A DNA stretch of 64,000 nt from positions 56,180 to 120,179 of the forward strand of contig NZ_JANGCE010000006.1 in assembly GCF_024462775.1 (NCBI RefSeq), read 5' to 3'. This document shows, one piece after another, positions 40,889-50,040 of this stretch (its first letter is position 1; every line of letters begins with the position of its first letter). Below the pieces are notes generated by a model. That model was not told where the DNA came from. It ran no database searches and worked only from the letters and a program-made list of their open reading frames with translations. A program made the translations under genes and the position numbers. The stretch comes from Butyricicoccus faecihominis. Lineage in GTDB: Bacteria; Bacillota; Clostridia; Oscillospirales; Butyricicoccaceae.

Positions 40889-42316
40889 TCACGGGTTTCG
40901 CCTAAATAGGCCGCTTTTTGCAAGGCGTTTTTGGTACCTTTTCCATTCGCGAACGACTTCGCCCGAAAGCGCGAGCACGCCGAGCACGTTGGGCAGGGCC
41001 ATCAGGCCGTTGAAGGTGTCCGAAACCGCCCAAGCGAGCGAAAGCTCCATTGTGCATCCTACCACCGTCATACAGACGAACACAAACTTATAAACAGGCG
41101 CGATCCGCTCGCCGAACAGGTATTCCGCGCCGCGCTGTCCATAATACGACCAGCCGAGCAGGGTGGAAAAGGCGAACAGCGCGAGCGAGACCGATACGAA
41201 CGCGCCGCCGAGCGAACCAAACACGGTGGAAAACGCCGTGGCGGTCAATCTGGCGCCGGTGGCGAGCGAGGACATGAGCGGCGTGCCCGCCGCAAGGCCG
41301 TAACGAATTGGGTCGTACGCGCCGCTCGACAAAATGACCAGCGCCGTGACCGTGCACATGACGATGGTATCGAAAAACACCTCGAAAACAGCCCACATGC
41401 CCTGCTCGCAGGGCTCGCCCGCCCGCGCCGCCGTGTGTACCATGACCGAGGAGCCCAGCCCGGCTTCGTTGGAGAACACCCCGCGCGAGACCCCGCATTG
41501 CAGCGCGCGCATCATGCCGTACCCGGCGGCGCCCGAAACGCCCGCCCGCAGGTCGAAGGCGTCGTGGATGATCTGTCCCAGCGCCGCGGGCACGGCGGCG
41601 TGGTGAATGACCAGCACCGCCGCCGCGCCGCCCATGTAAAACAGCGCCATGAGCGGCACCAGCCGTTCGGTGACCGAGGAAATGCGGCTAAGCCCGCCCA
41701 GCATCACGAGCGCGATCATCGCCGCGGTCGCCAGCCCGGTGGCGAGCGGAGGCACGCCGAAGGTGCCGGAAAGCCCTTCCGCGATTGAGTTGCACTGGCT
41801 CATGTTGCCGATGCCAAAGGAAGCCAGCACGCAGAACAGCGCGAACGCGCCGGCCAAAAACGGGCTGCCCAGCCCGTTTTTCAGGTACAGCATGGGTCCG
41901 CCGCGCGGCGCGCCGTCAGGGCCCGTTTCGCGGTAGAGCATGCCGAGCGTGTTTTCGGCAAAGGCGGTCATCATGCCGAAAAACGCGGAGACCCACATCC
42001 AAAAGATCGCGCCCGGCCCGCCGAGGGTGAGCGCGGTCGCAACACCCGCGATATTGCCCGTGCCGACCGTCGCGGCAAGCGCCGTGCACATCGAGCCAAA
42101 GGGCGAAATGCCGCCCTCGCCGCCCTTTCTCGCCGCGCCGCCGCCAAAGCAGGAAAATATTGTTTTGCGCAGGCACAGCCAGATATGGCGCACCTGAAAA
42201 AAGCCGGTGCGCACTGTGAAATACACCCCCGCGCCGACGAGCAGCGCCAGCATGACCGGCCCCCAAACAAACGAGCGGATCAAATCGTTGATCGCCGTGA
42301 GCTGTTCCATTGGCAT
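40889..42316 (-). CDS. Sodium:alanine symporter, AGCS family
   Basis: About 475 residues with many membrane helices. The family block GTGNIAGVATALTLGGPGA is present, as is FSNEAGLGSSVMVHTAA. Imports alanine or glycine with Na+. Three closely spaced ATGs exist (42322, 42316, 42310). GGAAGGG abuts the first, so the second (42316), six bases away, is preferred. Confidence 0.9.
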   Translation of the reverse strand: MPMEQLTAINDLIRSFVWGPVMLALLVGAGVYFTVRTGFFQVRHIWLCLRKTIFSCFGGGAARKGGEGGISPFGSMCTALAATVGTGNIAGVATALTLGGPGAIFWMWVSAFFGMMTAFAENTLGMLYRETGPDGAPRGGPMLYLKNGLGSPFLAGAFALFCVLASFGIGNMSQCNSIAEGLSGTFGVPPLATGLATAAMIALVMLGGLSRISSVTERLVPLMALFYMGGAAAVLVIHHAAVPAALGQIIHDAFDLRAGVSGAAGYGMMRALQCGVSRGVFSNEAGLGSSVMVHTAARAGEPCEQGMWAVFEVFFDTIVMCTVTALVILSSGAYDPIRYGLAAGTPLMSSLATGARLTATAFSTVFGSLGGAFVSVSLALFAFSTLLGWSYYGQRGAEYLFGERIAPVYKFVFVCMTVVGCTMELSLAWAVSDTFNGLMALPNVLGVLALSGEVVREWKRYQKRLAKSGLFRRNP

Positions 42317-42348
42317 CCACATCCCTTCCGTTCGGGATACTATATGCC

Positions 42349-42377
42349 TTGACTTTTTGGTTCTTTCCGATTAAAAT
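42349..42377 (+). promoter_or_regulatory. Promoter of the preQ1-regulated operon
   Basis: -35 TTGACT (42349-42354), 17 bases, -10 TAAAAT (42372-42377). It is followed by a leader of about 180 bases containing the riboswitch and terminator. Confidence 0.75.
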
Positions 42378-42420
42378 AAATTAGCTTGCAGCAAAGCGGT
42401 GCAAGCCGCCAATTAGATAA

Positions 42421-42461
42421 AGGACAGTTCGCAACCATCCTGTCCCTAAACAAAACTATGG
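42421..42461 (+). promoter_or_regulatory. preQ1-I riboswitch aptamer
   Basis: Stem GGACAG (42422-42427) with CTGTCC (42440-42445) encloses the 12-base loop TTCGCAACCATC. It is followed by the A-rich tail CTAAACAAAACTATGG. The CCAU of the loop can pair with AUGG of the tail, giving the pseudoknot of this class, and the tail closely matches the known Thermoanaerobacter example. The downstream genes handle queuosine precursors, which supports the call. Confidence 0.83.
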
Positions 42462-42501
42462 AATAAAGCGGTGCCGTTTGTTTGCGGCACGGCGGTTTGA
42501 T

Positions 42502-42535
42502 GGTGCGCCCGTTTTTGGGCACGCCTTATTTTTTT
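42502..42535 (+). terminator. Regulatory terminator in the riboswitch leader
   Basis: GGTGCGCCC (42502-42510) pairs, with one mismatch and one wobble, with GGGCACGCC (42517-42525), followed by TTATTTTTTT. A GTGCCG/CGGCAC hairpin (42471-42490) lies between aptamer and terminator. This is probably the expression platform that stops transcription when preQ1 is bound. Confidence 0.75.
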
Positions 42536-42560
42536 GCCAAAAAAGGAGCATTCTAATTTT

Positions 42561-43274
42561 ATGGACGAGCTGACCCGATACTCGGTCGTCACCGATAAAA
42601 ATCCGCGCGAGATCGCCCTGCTGCGCGGGCGCGGCTGCGCGTGGCGCAAATGCGCGTTTTGCGATTACCATCTGGACTGTTCGCCGGATGAAAGCGAGAA
42701 CTTTGCGCTCAATCGCGCGGTGCTGCGGCAGGTCACCGGCCGTTTTGCCCGGCTGGAGACGATCAACTCCGGCTCGTTCGCCGAGCTGGATGGAAATACC
42801 GTGCATTTGATCGAGCAGGTGTGCCGGGAAAAGGGGATAGGCGATCTGCACATCGAAAGCCACTGGCTGTACCGCGACACGCTGCCCGCGCTGCGCGAAC
42901 GGTTCGCGGCGCAGGGAATCACACTGCACGTGAAGATCGGCGTGGAAACCTTTGACTACGATCACCGCGAGCGGGTGCTGCGTAAGGGCGTCTCCGAAGC
43001 AGACCCCGCGCGGATCGCCGCCCTGTTCGACGATTGCTGCCTGCTGTTCGGCCTTGCGGGCCAAACGGCGGAAAGCATGCGCCGCGATGTGGAGACCGGC
43101 CTTGCGCACTTTGACCGCGTTTGCATCAATTTAATGACGCCCAACACCACGGCGGTCTCGCCGGATGGGGCCGCCCGCGCAGCGTTTCTGCGCGAGGTCT
43201 ATCCGCGGTATCAGGCCGAACCGCGCGTGGATATTTTGCTGCACAACACGGATTTTGGCGTGGGAGGGGTGTAA
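42561..43274 (+). CDS. Radical SAM protein, candidate queuine lyase (QueL-like)
   Basis: 237 residues. The Cys cluster GCAWRKCAFCDYHLD spaces its cysteines C-x4-C-x2-C, not the standard C-x3-C-x2-C. IGVETFDYDHRERVLRKG resembles radical SAM barrels. It sits directly behind a preQ1 riboswitch and is followed after 2 bases by a YhhQ-type transporter. Gut Clostridia salvage preQ1 from queuine with a divergent radical SAM enzyme, QueL; this gene is a good candidate, but the match is inferred from context. ATG at 42561; AAAGGAG lies upstream at a longish distance. Confidence 0.65.
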   Translation: MDELTRYSVVTDKNPREIALLRGRGCAWRKCAFCDYHLDCSPDESENFALNRAVLRQVTGRFARLETINSGSFAELDGNTVHLIEQVCREKGIGDLHIESHWLYRDTLPALRERFAAQGITLHVKIGVETFDYDHRERVLRKGVSEADPARIAALFDDCCLLFGLAGQTAESMRRDVETGLAHFDRVCINLMTPNTTAVSPDGAARAAFLREVYPRYQAEPRVDILLHNTDFGVGGV

Positions 43275-43276
43275 AA

Positions 43277-43993
43277 ATGCCGGTCAATGAACTTTTACTT
43301 GCGGCGGCGGTGGTCGTCATTTTCGGCTCGGTGCTGCTGTGGTACCGCCTGTTCGGCGATACGGGGCTGATGGCCTTTACCGTGTTCGCCACCATCACGG
43401 CCAATATCGAGGTGCTCATTTTGGTCGACGCGTACGGCATGGAGATGACGCTCGGCAACATCCTGTTTGCCAGCACCTTTCTTGTAACCGACATATTAAG
43501 CGAGGTTTCGGGCAAAAAGGCCGCGGAGCGCGCCGTGCGGCTGGGCATTTTGACAAGCGCCTTGTTTATCGTGGTTTCGCAATCGTGGCTGCTGTACCGG
43601 CCCGCGCCGAGCGATTGGGTATCGCCCGCCATGCGCGAGGTTTTTTCCAACACGCCGCGTATGATGATCGCCTCGCTCGCGGTGTACGCGATCGCGCAGG
43701 TGTTCGATGTTTGGCTGTATCATAAATGGTGGGCGCTGACCGAGCGCCTGTCGGGCGACCGGCGGCGTTTTTTGTGGCTGCGCAACAACGGCTCTACCCT
43801 GATCAGCCAGCTGCTCAACGCCATTTTGTTCACGCTTTTCGCGTTTTACGGCACGTACGACGGTAAAACGTTGGTCTCCGTCGTTTTGTCCAGCTATGTC
43901 ATCTTTATCGTCACCTCGCTGCTCGATACGCCGGTCGTCTATCTAGCGCGGCGCATCGCGGAAAAGCGCGCGGATGGACAAAATACGGTTTGA
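43277..43993 (+). CDS. yhhQ: Queuosine precursor transporter, YhhQ/VUT family
   Basis: 238 residues, about six to seven hydrophobic segments. FASTFLVTDILSEVSGKKAAERAV and VFDVWLYHKWWALT are signature blocks of YhhQ, the transporter for preQ0/preQ1 (queuine in some relatives). Cotranscribed with the radical SAM gene under the preQ1 riboswitch. GGGAGGGG precedes the ATG. Confidence 0.9.
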   Translation: MPVNELLLAAAVVVIFGSVLLWYRLFGDTGLMAFTVFATITANIEVLILVDAYGMEMTLGNILFASTFLVTDILSEVSGKKAAERAVRLGILTSALFIVVSQSWLLYRPAPSDWVSPAMREVFSNTPRMMIASLAVYAIAQVFDVWLYHKWWALTERLSGDRRRFLWLRNNGSTLISQLLNAILFTLFAFYGTYDGKTLVSVVLSSYVIFIVTSLLDTPVVYLARRIAEKRADGQNTV

Positions 43994-44019
43994 CACCCGC
44001 CCCTCGCCGCCTGTATACT
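43990..44019 (+). promoter_or_regulatory. Promoter of the NYN-domain gene
   Basis: -35 TTGACA (43990-43995) overlaps the yhhQ stop codon; -10 TATACT (44014-44019) follows after 18 bases. Close to consensus. Confidence 0.75.
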
Positions 44020-44052
44020 AAGGGTAATGAATGAAAGCAGAGGAATATATGT

Positions 44053-44862
44053 ATGGCAAACGATAGCCGGTTCGCCGTTTTGATCGATGCGGACAACATT
44101 TCCGCCAAATATATCAAGGTAATTTTAGACGAAATATCCAAAGACGGCGTGGCCACCTACAAGCGCATCTACGGCGATTGGACCAACCCGGCTCTGATCT
44201 CGTGGAAATCCACGCTGCTGGACAACTCTATCCTGCCGTACCAGCAGTATAGCTACACAACCGGCAAAAACTCGACCGACTCGGCCATGATCATCGACGC
44301 GATGGATATCCTCTATTCGGGGCAGGTGGAGGGCTTTTGTCTGGTTTCCTCGGATTCGGATTTTACCCGTCTGGCCGCGCGTCTGCGCGAATCCGGCATG
44401 ACGGTCGTGGGTATGGGCGAGCGGAAAACGCCAAAATCCTTTATCGCTTCCTGCAACCGTTTTAAATTCCTCGACATTTTGGCCGATGTGGAGGAAAACG
44501 AGGAGCGACACGCCGAGGACGAGCCCAAGCCCGCCAAAGCGGAAAGCCGCCGCTCCGGCCGCGCCAAGGCGCAGAAGGAAGCCGAGCCCGCCGAGCCGCC
44601 CCGCGCGGAGCCTACGCAGTCGCAGACCAGCCTGCGCACCATCAAGCGCGCGCTGCGCTCGATCGTCGCCGAGAACTCGGACGAGGACGATTGGATGTTC
44701 ATCGGCAAAATGGGCAACCTGCTGATTAAGCGCTACCCGGATTTCGACGTGCGCAATTACGGCTATTCCAAGCTGACGCCGTTTGCCGAATCGCTGGGCC
44801 TGTTTGATTTCAAAACCGAGGGCGAGGGCGGCAAGCGCAACACCTATGTCCGCCTGCGATAA
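44053..44862 (+). CDS. NYN-domain (LabA-like PIN) protein with C-terminal OST-HTH/LOTUS domain
   Basis: 269 residues. The N-terminal NYN nuclease-like domain (about 1-145) has the acidic residues VLIDADNIS, SAMIIDAMDIL and LVSSDSDFTRL. A charged linker (145-200) leads to an OST-HTH domain (about 205-269; YPDFDVRNYGYSKLTPFAESLGLF) thought to bind RNA. Predicted RNA-processing enzyme; no specific target is known. Has its own strong promoter. Confidence 0.88.
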   Translation: MANDSRFAVLIDADNISAKYIKVILDEISKDGVATYKRIYGDWTNPALISWKSTLLDNSILPYQQYSYTTGKNSTDSAMIIDAMDILYSGQVEGFCLVSSDSDFTRLAARLRESGMTVVGMGERKTPKSFIASCNRFKFLDILADVEENEERHAEDEPKPAKAESRRSGRAKAQKEAEPAEPPRAEPTQSQTSLRTIKRALRSIVAENSDEDDWMFIGKMGNLLIKRYPDFDVRNYGYSKLTPFAESLGLFDFKTEGEGGKRNTYVRLR

Positions 44863-44989
44863 AAGTTTGTCTTCGCGCAAACGATTGGCAAAACTAACGA
44901 TAATCTAACGCTGCATTTGGTATCCTTTCCTCAGTACTTCGCGATCACCGGCCACGGGGCCGGCGCGGAACAGGAAAGGATATTCATTT

Positions 44990-47329
44990 ATGATCAAAAA
45001 ATTTACAGCGAAGCTGACCGCGCTCATGCTTGCGGTCACATTGGCGCTCAGCGGCTGCGCCGCCCCGCGCGCCGGGCAGGAGCCGGCGGCGGAAGCCTCC
45101 GCGACGCTTGGACAGCTCGCGGATTATTTTATAAAAGCGGCGGATGATTACAAGGGAAACGCTGACCGCGCCGCGGTGCTGGAAGGTTTTTCGGAAAATG
45201 ACCGCGCCACGCGCCTGCAAATGCTGGTGCTTGCCGGCCGCGCCTTTGGAAAGTTGTCCGCGCCAACGGGCCACGCGAAAGACCTAACGCCGCCGAAAGC
45301 CGATCTGACCCACGCGCCCGACTGGGCGCGGGAGCAGCTGCAAAACCTATCCCACGGCGGCGTGCTGGCGCCGTCCGATCTCGAAGCGCGTGCAACCGAA
45401 AAGACGGTCACCCTGCGGGACGCGGAGATCCTCGCGGCGCGGTTTTTCGCCCGCTATGGCAGCAACCTGAAGGATAATTTTTACACTGCTGTGAACAAAG
45501 CCGCGCTTGAGACCCTCAAGGTGCCCGCGGGTTCGACCATGACGGGCGGCTCGGCCACGGTGGCGGCGAACACCGACCGTCAGCTGCACGATCTGATGAA
45601 GGAGATTGTAAACAGTGAGCAACGCTATGCCAAGGGCAGCCCGGAGCAAAAGATCCGCGACCTTTACCGCAATGTGATGAATATAGAAGCGCGCGACAGC
45701 GCGGGTATCGCGCCGCTTCGCAAATATCTGGACGCGGTCGACGCGGCCGGCGACTTTACCGAGCTGTACGCCGTGATCGCGCAGGCGGTCAACGAACTGG
45801 GCAACGCGGCAAACGGGCTGTTTCCCATGGTGGCCGTTACCGATACCAAGGACAGCACCCGCCGGGTAATGCAGCTTTTCACCATAACGCCGATGATGCA
45901 GCAGAGCGATTACGACGATCCCGATAACGAGATGCGAACGGAATACCGTGAAACAACGATTAACCAGCTTATGGCGGTGGGCGAAAGCCGAGCGGACGCG
46001 GAGCGCCACACGGATGAACTGCTCAAGATCGAGCGGGCGCTGGCCGGTCAGGCGATGAGCGCCGAGGAACTGGGCGATCCGGAACGCAGCGGCGCGCGCT
46101 ATACGCCGCGGTCGCTCGACGAACTGATGCCGCGGGCGAAGCCGTCTCAGCTGTTTAACGCGATCGGCCTGCCCATGGACACGCCGATGCAGGTGTTTGA
46201 TAAGAAGCAATTCGCGGCCTACGCCGGGTGGTTTACCGAGGAAAATCTCGATATTTTCAAATCCACACAGAAAATCGCGCTGCTTGTGGGCTATAGCCCC
46301 TATTTGAGCGTATCGCTCGGGCAGGCCTATGGCTATCAGAGCGGCACGGCGGAGGAACAGGCCAATGAAGCGGTGCAGAGTATGCTTTCGGACGAGCTGG
46401 GGCAAGTATATGTCAACCGGTATTTCCCCGGCGATTCCAAGGCCGCGGTCGAAAAGATGGTGCATCAGATGATCGAGGCCTTCAAGACCCGCATCGGCCG
46501 CATCGATTGGATGCAGGAAAGCACGAAAAAAGAGGCGGTCAAAAAGCTGGATTCGCTGACGGTGCTGATCGGCTATCCCGATACGTGGGATATGAACCCC
46601 GCGGAGATCGCAAGCGCCGCCGAGGGCGGCAGCTACTTTGCAAACGCCGCCGCCTCGGAGGGCGAAAAATGGAAAAAAACCGTGCGGTCGATGAATGAAC
46701 CGGTCGATCCGCGCCGATTCGCGCTGGCGGCGTTTACGGTCAACGCGGCAGCCAGCCGGAACACCAACACGCTGATTTTTCCCGCCGGTATTTTACAGGC
46801 GCCTTTTTACGATAGGAACGCCCCTTTTGAAGAAAACCTAGGCGCGATCGGCAGCACCATTGCCCACGAGATCACCCATATGTTCGACGACGGCGGCGCC
46901 AAGTACGACGCGGCGGGCAATATGCGGGATTGGTGGGGCAAGGAGGATTACGCGCACTTTCAGGCGCTTTGCGAAAAGGCACAGGCGTTTTACGAAGGCC
47001 GCGAAGCCGCCCCGGGCATACCGGCGAATGGGAAAGAGACCTTGAGCGAGAATATTTCCGATATCGGCGGTATCGCCTGCGGCTTGGAAGTGCTGTCGAC
47101 CATGGAAAACCCGGATTACGACGCATTTTTCCGTAGCTTTGCCCGGCAGTGGCTGCGCGTTTCCGGGTACGAGGAGAAAAAGGAACAGGCGGAAATTGAC
47201 CAGCATGCCCCCAATAATCTGCGCACCAATCGGGTGCTCGCAAATTTTCAGGAATTTTTTGATACCTACGGCATCGGCCCCGGCGACGGCATGTATGTAG
47301 CGCCGGAGGACCGCATGCAGATCTGGTAA
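44990..47329 (+). CDS. M13-family zinc metallopeptidase lipoprotein
   Basis: 779 residues. Lipoprotein signal with lipobox LALSGC anchors it outside the membrane. Residues about 40-150 resemble an S-layer-homology-like segment (WAREQLQNLSHGGVLAP). The rest is an M13 (neprilysin-like) peptidase: zinc motif H626-E627-x2-H630 (AHEITHMFDDGG), downstream NISDIGGIACGLE with the third ligand, and NAAASRNTNTL for substrate binding. Likely degrades short peptides at the surface. A two-component system follows 22 bases later and may share its transcript. Confidence 0.9.
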   Translation: MIKKFTAKLTALMLAVTLALSGCAAPRAGQEPAAEASATLGQLADYFIKAADDYKGNADRAAVLEGFSENDRATRLQMLVLAGRAFGKLSAPTGHAKDLTPPKADLTHAPDWAREQLQNLSHGGVLAPSDLEARATEKTVTLRDAEILAARFFARYGSNLKDNFYTAVNKAALETLKVPAGSTMTGGSATVAANTDRQLHDLMKEIVNSEQRYAKGSPEQKIRDLYRNVMNIEARDSAGIAPLRKYLDAVDAAGDFTELYAVIAQAVNELGNAANGLFPMVAVTDTKDSTRRVMQLFTITPMMQQSDYDDPDNEMRTEYRETTINQLMAVGESRADAERHTDELLKIERALAGQAMSAEELGDPERSGARYTPRSLDELMPRAKPSQLFNAIGLPMDTPMQVFDKKQFAAYAGWFTEENLDIFKSTQKIALLVGYSPYLSVSLGQAYGYQSGTAEEQANEAVQSMLSDELGQVYVNRYFPGDSKAAVEKMVHQMIEAFKTRIGRIDWMQESTKKEAVKKLDSLTVLIGYPDTWDMNPAEIASAAEGGSYFANAAASEGEKWKKTVRSMNEPVDPRRFALAAFTVNAAASRNTNTLIFPAGILQAPFYDRNAPFEENLGAIGSTIAHEITHMFDDGGAKYDAAGNMRDWWGKEDYAHFQALCEKAQAFYEGREAAPGIPANGKETLSENISDIGGIACGLEVLSTMENPDYDAFFRSFARQWLRVSGYEEKKEQAEIDQHAPNNLRTNRVLANFQEFFDTYGIGPGDGMYVAPEDRMQIW

Positions 47330-47351
47330 CAGAACGGGAGGACCGCGCGAC

Positions 47352-48038
47352 ATGAAATTGCTGCTGGTGGAGGATGAAGCGTTACTGTCCAAATCCGTGG
47401 CCAAGGGGCTGGGGCTGCTGGGTTACGCAGTCGACTGCGCCTACGACGGCGAGCAGGCGCTTTACCTGTATGGGCTGAACGAATATGACCTGATGATTCT
47501 GGATTTGAACCTGCCCGGACTGGACGGCATGGAGGTGCTGCGGCAAATACGGGAGAAGGATGCGGATTTTCGCATTCTGATCCTGTCCGCGCGCAATTCC
47601 CTAGAGGATAAGATCAGCGGTCTGGATAGCGGCAGCAACGATTATTTGACCAAGCCCTTCGAGTTCGCGGAGCTGGAGGCCCGCATCCGCAGCCTGCTTC
47701 GGCGCAGCTTTACGACAAAGGATGTAACGCTTCGCTGCGGCCTTCTGCGGCTCGACACCGCCGCGCGGCAGGTGTGGTACGGACAGCGGCAGGTCGAACT
47801 GACCCGCAAGGAGTATACGCTTTTGGAATATTTGATGACGCACTCCGGGGAGACCGTCGCGGCGGAAACGCTGATCGAGCACGCGTGGGACAGTGAGACC
47901 GACCTGTTCTCCAACTCCTTTCGGTTCCACATCCACTCGCTGCGAAAAAAGATGGAAACGGCCGGCGCGGGAGACTATATTGTGACAAAAAGGGGACAGG
48001 GCTATCGCCTGCAAGCCCCGGAGGAGGGCGCGCCGTGA
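47352..48038 (+). CDS. OmpR-family response regulator
   Basis: 228 residues. Receiver domain with phosphoacceptor Asp51 (LMILDLNLPGLDG), acidic pocket VEDEA and conserved Lys (YLTKPFEFAEL), followed by a winged-helix DNA-binding domain (FRFHIHSLRKKM; IVTKRGQGYRL). Overlaps the sensor kinase gene by 4 bases. GGGAGGACC precedes the ATG. Confidence 0.95.
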   Translation: MKLLLVEDEALLSKSVAKGLGLLGYAVDCAYDGEQALYLYGLNEYDLMILDLNLPGLDGMEVLRQIREKDADFRILILSARNSLEDKISGLDSGSNDYLTKPFEFAELEARIRSLLRRSFTTKDVTLRCGLLRLDTAARQVWYGQRQVELTRKEYTLLEYLMTHSGETVAAETLIEHAWDSETDLFSNSFRFHIHSLRKKMETAGAGDYIVTKRGQGYRLQAPEEGAP

Positions 48039-49186
48039 AAAAATACACCTTACGGCTGCGGCTGACGGCGATCGTCGGCGTGATTCTGCTGGCGGCCTGT
48101 GCGCTGCTCACCACAAATTCTCTCTTTGCCGCGCACACCTATTACGGGGATTACGCGGCGCTTTTAGACAGCGGGCTTGCCGATATCGACCCCGCGCTAT
48201 CGGGAGAGGTCGAGATCGATCCCGTGATCAAAGAGCCGGAAAACTATTTTCACGCCGCTTCGCAGAAATTTTCCGCGCAATCGCTTGCGGCCATGGCGCT
48301 GATCGTGGCGCTGGCGCTCGCCGGCACCTATTGGGCCACGGGGCGGGTGCTGCGGCCGCTGAAAAAGCTGACGCAGTCGGTGCGCGCGGTGGATGACCGG
48401 CATCTGGACCGGCGCGTAGCCGTAGAGCAGGCGCGGGGCGAAGTGCTGGCGCTGACGGAATCCTTCAATCATATGCTGGACCGGCTGGAGGACGCGTTTC
48501 TGATCCAGAAAAGCTTTGCATCCAATGCGGCGCACGAGCTGAAAACCCCGCTGGCGGTCATGAAATCCTCTTTGCAGGTGCTGGAAATGGACCCGCATCC
48601 GGAAACGGCGGATTACCGGGAATTTATGCAGGATACCGCGCAGAGCTTGGATCGTATTATAAAGACCGTGGACGGGCTGCTGGCGCTGGCGGATATCGGC
48701 GCCGTGCCCGCGGAGGAGACCGTTCCGCTGCGCCCGCTTTTGGAACAGGCGCTGCGCGAGCTTGCCGCGCGGGCAGCGGAACACGGCGTGCGGCTATCGC
48801 TCGATAACGAGCAACAGGCGGCGGTGACCGGAAACGCCAGCCTGCTTTACCGCGCGTTTTTCAATCTGATCGAAAACGCCATCAAATACAACCGGCCGGG
48901 CGGCAGCGTCACGCTGTCGTCGGAACCGGCGGGGGATACGGTGCGCGTCCGTGTCGCGGACACCGGAATCGGCATGACGCCGGAGGAGCTGCGCCATATC
49001 TTCGAGCCGTTTTACCGCGCCGATCAGTCGCGCTCACAGCGCATTCCCGGTTCGGGTCTGGGGCTGCCGGTCGTGCAAATGATTTTGCAGCGCCACGGCG
49101 GCGGCATCGCGGCAACGAGCGAGCCCGGTTCCGGCTCCGCGTTTGTGGCGACGCTGCGCATGGCGCAGGGCGCGCAAACCGAATAA
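48035..49186 (+). CDS. Sensor histidine kinase
   Basis: 383 residues. Two membrane segments (about 10-30 and 84-105) flank a short external loop of about 50 residues, followed by HAMP, a HisKA domain with phosphoacceptor His167 (SNAAHELKTPLAVM) and an HATPase domain (NLIENAIKYN; DTGIGMTPEEL; GSGLGLPVVQMIL). Partner of the response regulator encoded upstream. Stimulus unknown. Confidence 0.94.
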   Translation: MKKYTLRLRLTAIVGVILLAACALLTTNSLFAAHTYYGDYAALLDSGLADIDPALSGEVEIDPVIKEPENYFHAASQKFSAQSLAAMALIVALALAGTYWATGRVLRPLKKLTQSVRAVDDRHLDRRVAVEQARGEVLALTESFNHMLDRLEDAFLIQKSFASNAAHELKTPLAVMKSSLQVLEMDPHPETADYREFMQDTAQSLDRIIKTVDGLLALADIGAVPAEETVPLRPLLEQALRELAARAAEHGVRLSLDNEQQAAVTGNASLLYRAFFNLIENAIKYNRPGGSVTLSSEPAGDTVRVRVADTGIGMTPEELRHIFEPFYRADQSRSQRIPGSGLGLPVVQMILQRHGGGIAATSEPGSGSAFVATLRMAQGAQTE

Positions 49187-49193
49187 AGCGCAT

Positions 49194-49231
49194 AAAAAAG
49201 ATCCGCACGGCGAAACGCCTGCGGATCTTTT
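49194..49231. terminator. Intrinsic terminator after the sensor kinase
   Basis: AAAAAAGATCCGC pairs with GCGGATCTTTT around a CGGCGAAACGCC core, ending TTTTGTTG. Also serves the convergent rpsR operon. Confidence 0.85.
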
Positions 49232-49261
49232 GTTGTATCCTTATGAAATGGGAACGGGTAA

Positions 49262-49534
49262 TTACTCCGCCGTGTAGGGCAGCAGAGCGATATGACGGGC
49301 GCGCTTAATCGCGTCGGTCAGCTGGCGCTGATGACGTGCGCAGGCGCCGGTCATGCGGCGGGGCAGAATCTTGCCGCGCTCGGACATATATTTGCGAAGC
49401 TTGGCCACATCCTTGTAATCGACGCAGTCGATCTTATCGACACAGAAATTGCAAACCTTTCTGCGGCGACGGCCGCCGCGCTGCGGACGGTCGGAACGGG
49501 GCGTATATTCTCTCTTGTTTTCTTCCATTGTCAC
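49262..49534 (-). CDS. rpsR: 30S ribosomal protein S18
   Basis: 90 residues. The zinc-type [16 protein letters not shown] block and [23 protein letters not shown] are characteristic of S18. Last gene of rpsF-ssb-rpsR, the usual order in Firmicutes. Confidence 0.97.
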   Translation of the reverse strand: MTMEENKREYTPRSDRPQRGGRRRRKVCNFCVDKIDCVDYKDVAKLRKYMSERGKILPRRMTGACARHQRQLTDAIKRARHIALLPYTAE

Positions 49535-49548
49535 TTTACCTCCTTAGC

Positions 49549-50028
49549 TCAGAATGGGACATCGCCGTCATCATCGGCAAGCTCCTGAAAATCCGAATCG
49601 CCCGAGGGCAGATCGAATGCGGGAGCCACCTGCGATGCGGCGGGTTCGGGCCGCATTTGCGAACCGTCGCCGTAGCCGCCGGCATAACCACCGTTTGTTT
49701 CGCGGGACTTTTTGGTCTCGCCGAAGGAAACTTCATCGCAGTTTACTTCGATTGCGGTGCGGTTGTTGCCGTTCTGGTCCTGCCATTGGCGGGACTGTAC
49801 GCGGCCGACTACGATCGCCATAACGCCCTTCGCGAACCACTGCGCGACGAATTCCGCCTGACGGCCCCATGCGACACAGTCGATGAAGTCGGTCTGGCGT
49901 TCGCCGTTCGGGCCCTTGCGGTCGCGGTCGATCGCAAGGCGGAAGGAGCATACGGCCATGTTGCTCTGCGTGTGACGCAGCTCGGGATCCCGGGTCAAAC
50001 GACCCATTAAAATCGCCTTATTGAGCAT
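49549..50028 (-). CDS. ssb: Single-stranded DNA-binding protein
   Basis: 159 residues. N-terminal OB fold (LNKAILMGRLTRDPELR; FIDCVAWGRQAEFVAQ) followed by a Gly/Pro-rich linker and the acidic tail DDDGDVPF that recruits partner proteins. Middle gene of the S6-SSB-S18 operon. Confidence 0.97.
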   Translation of the reverse strand: MLNKAILMGRLTRDPELRHTQSNMAVCSFRLAIDRDRKGPNGERQTDFIDCVAWGRQAEFVAQWFAKGVMAIVVGRVQSRQWQDQNGNNRTAIEVNCDEVSFGETKKSRETNGGYAGGYGDGSQMRPEPAASQVAPAFDLPSGDSDFQELADDDGDVPF

Positions 50029-50040
50029 GCTGCACCCGCC

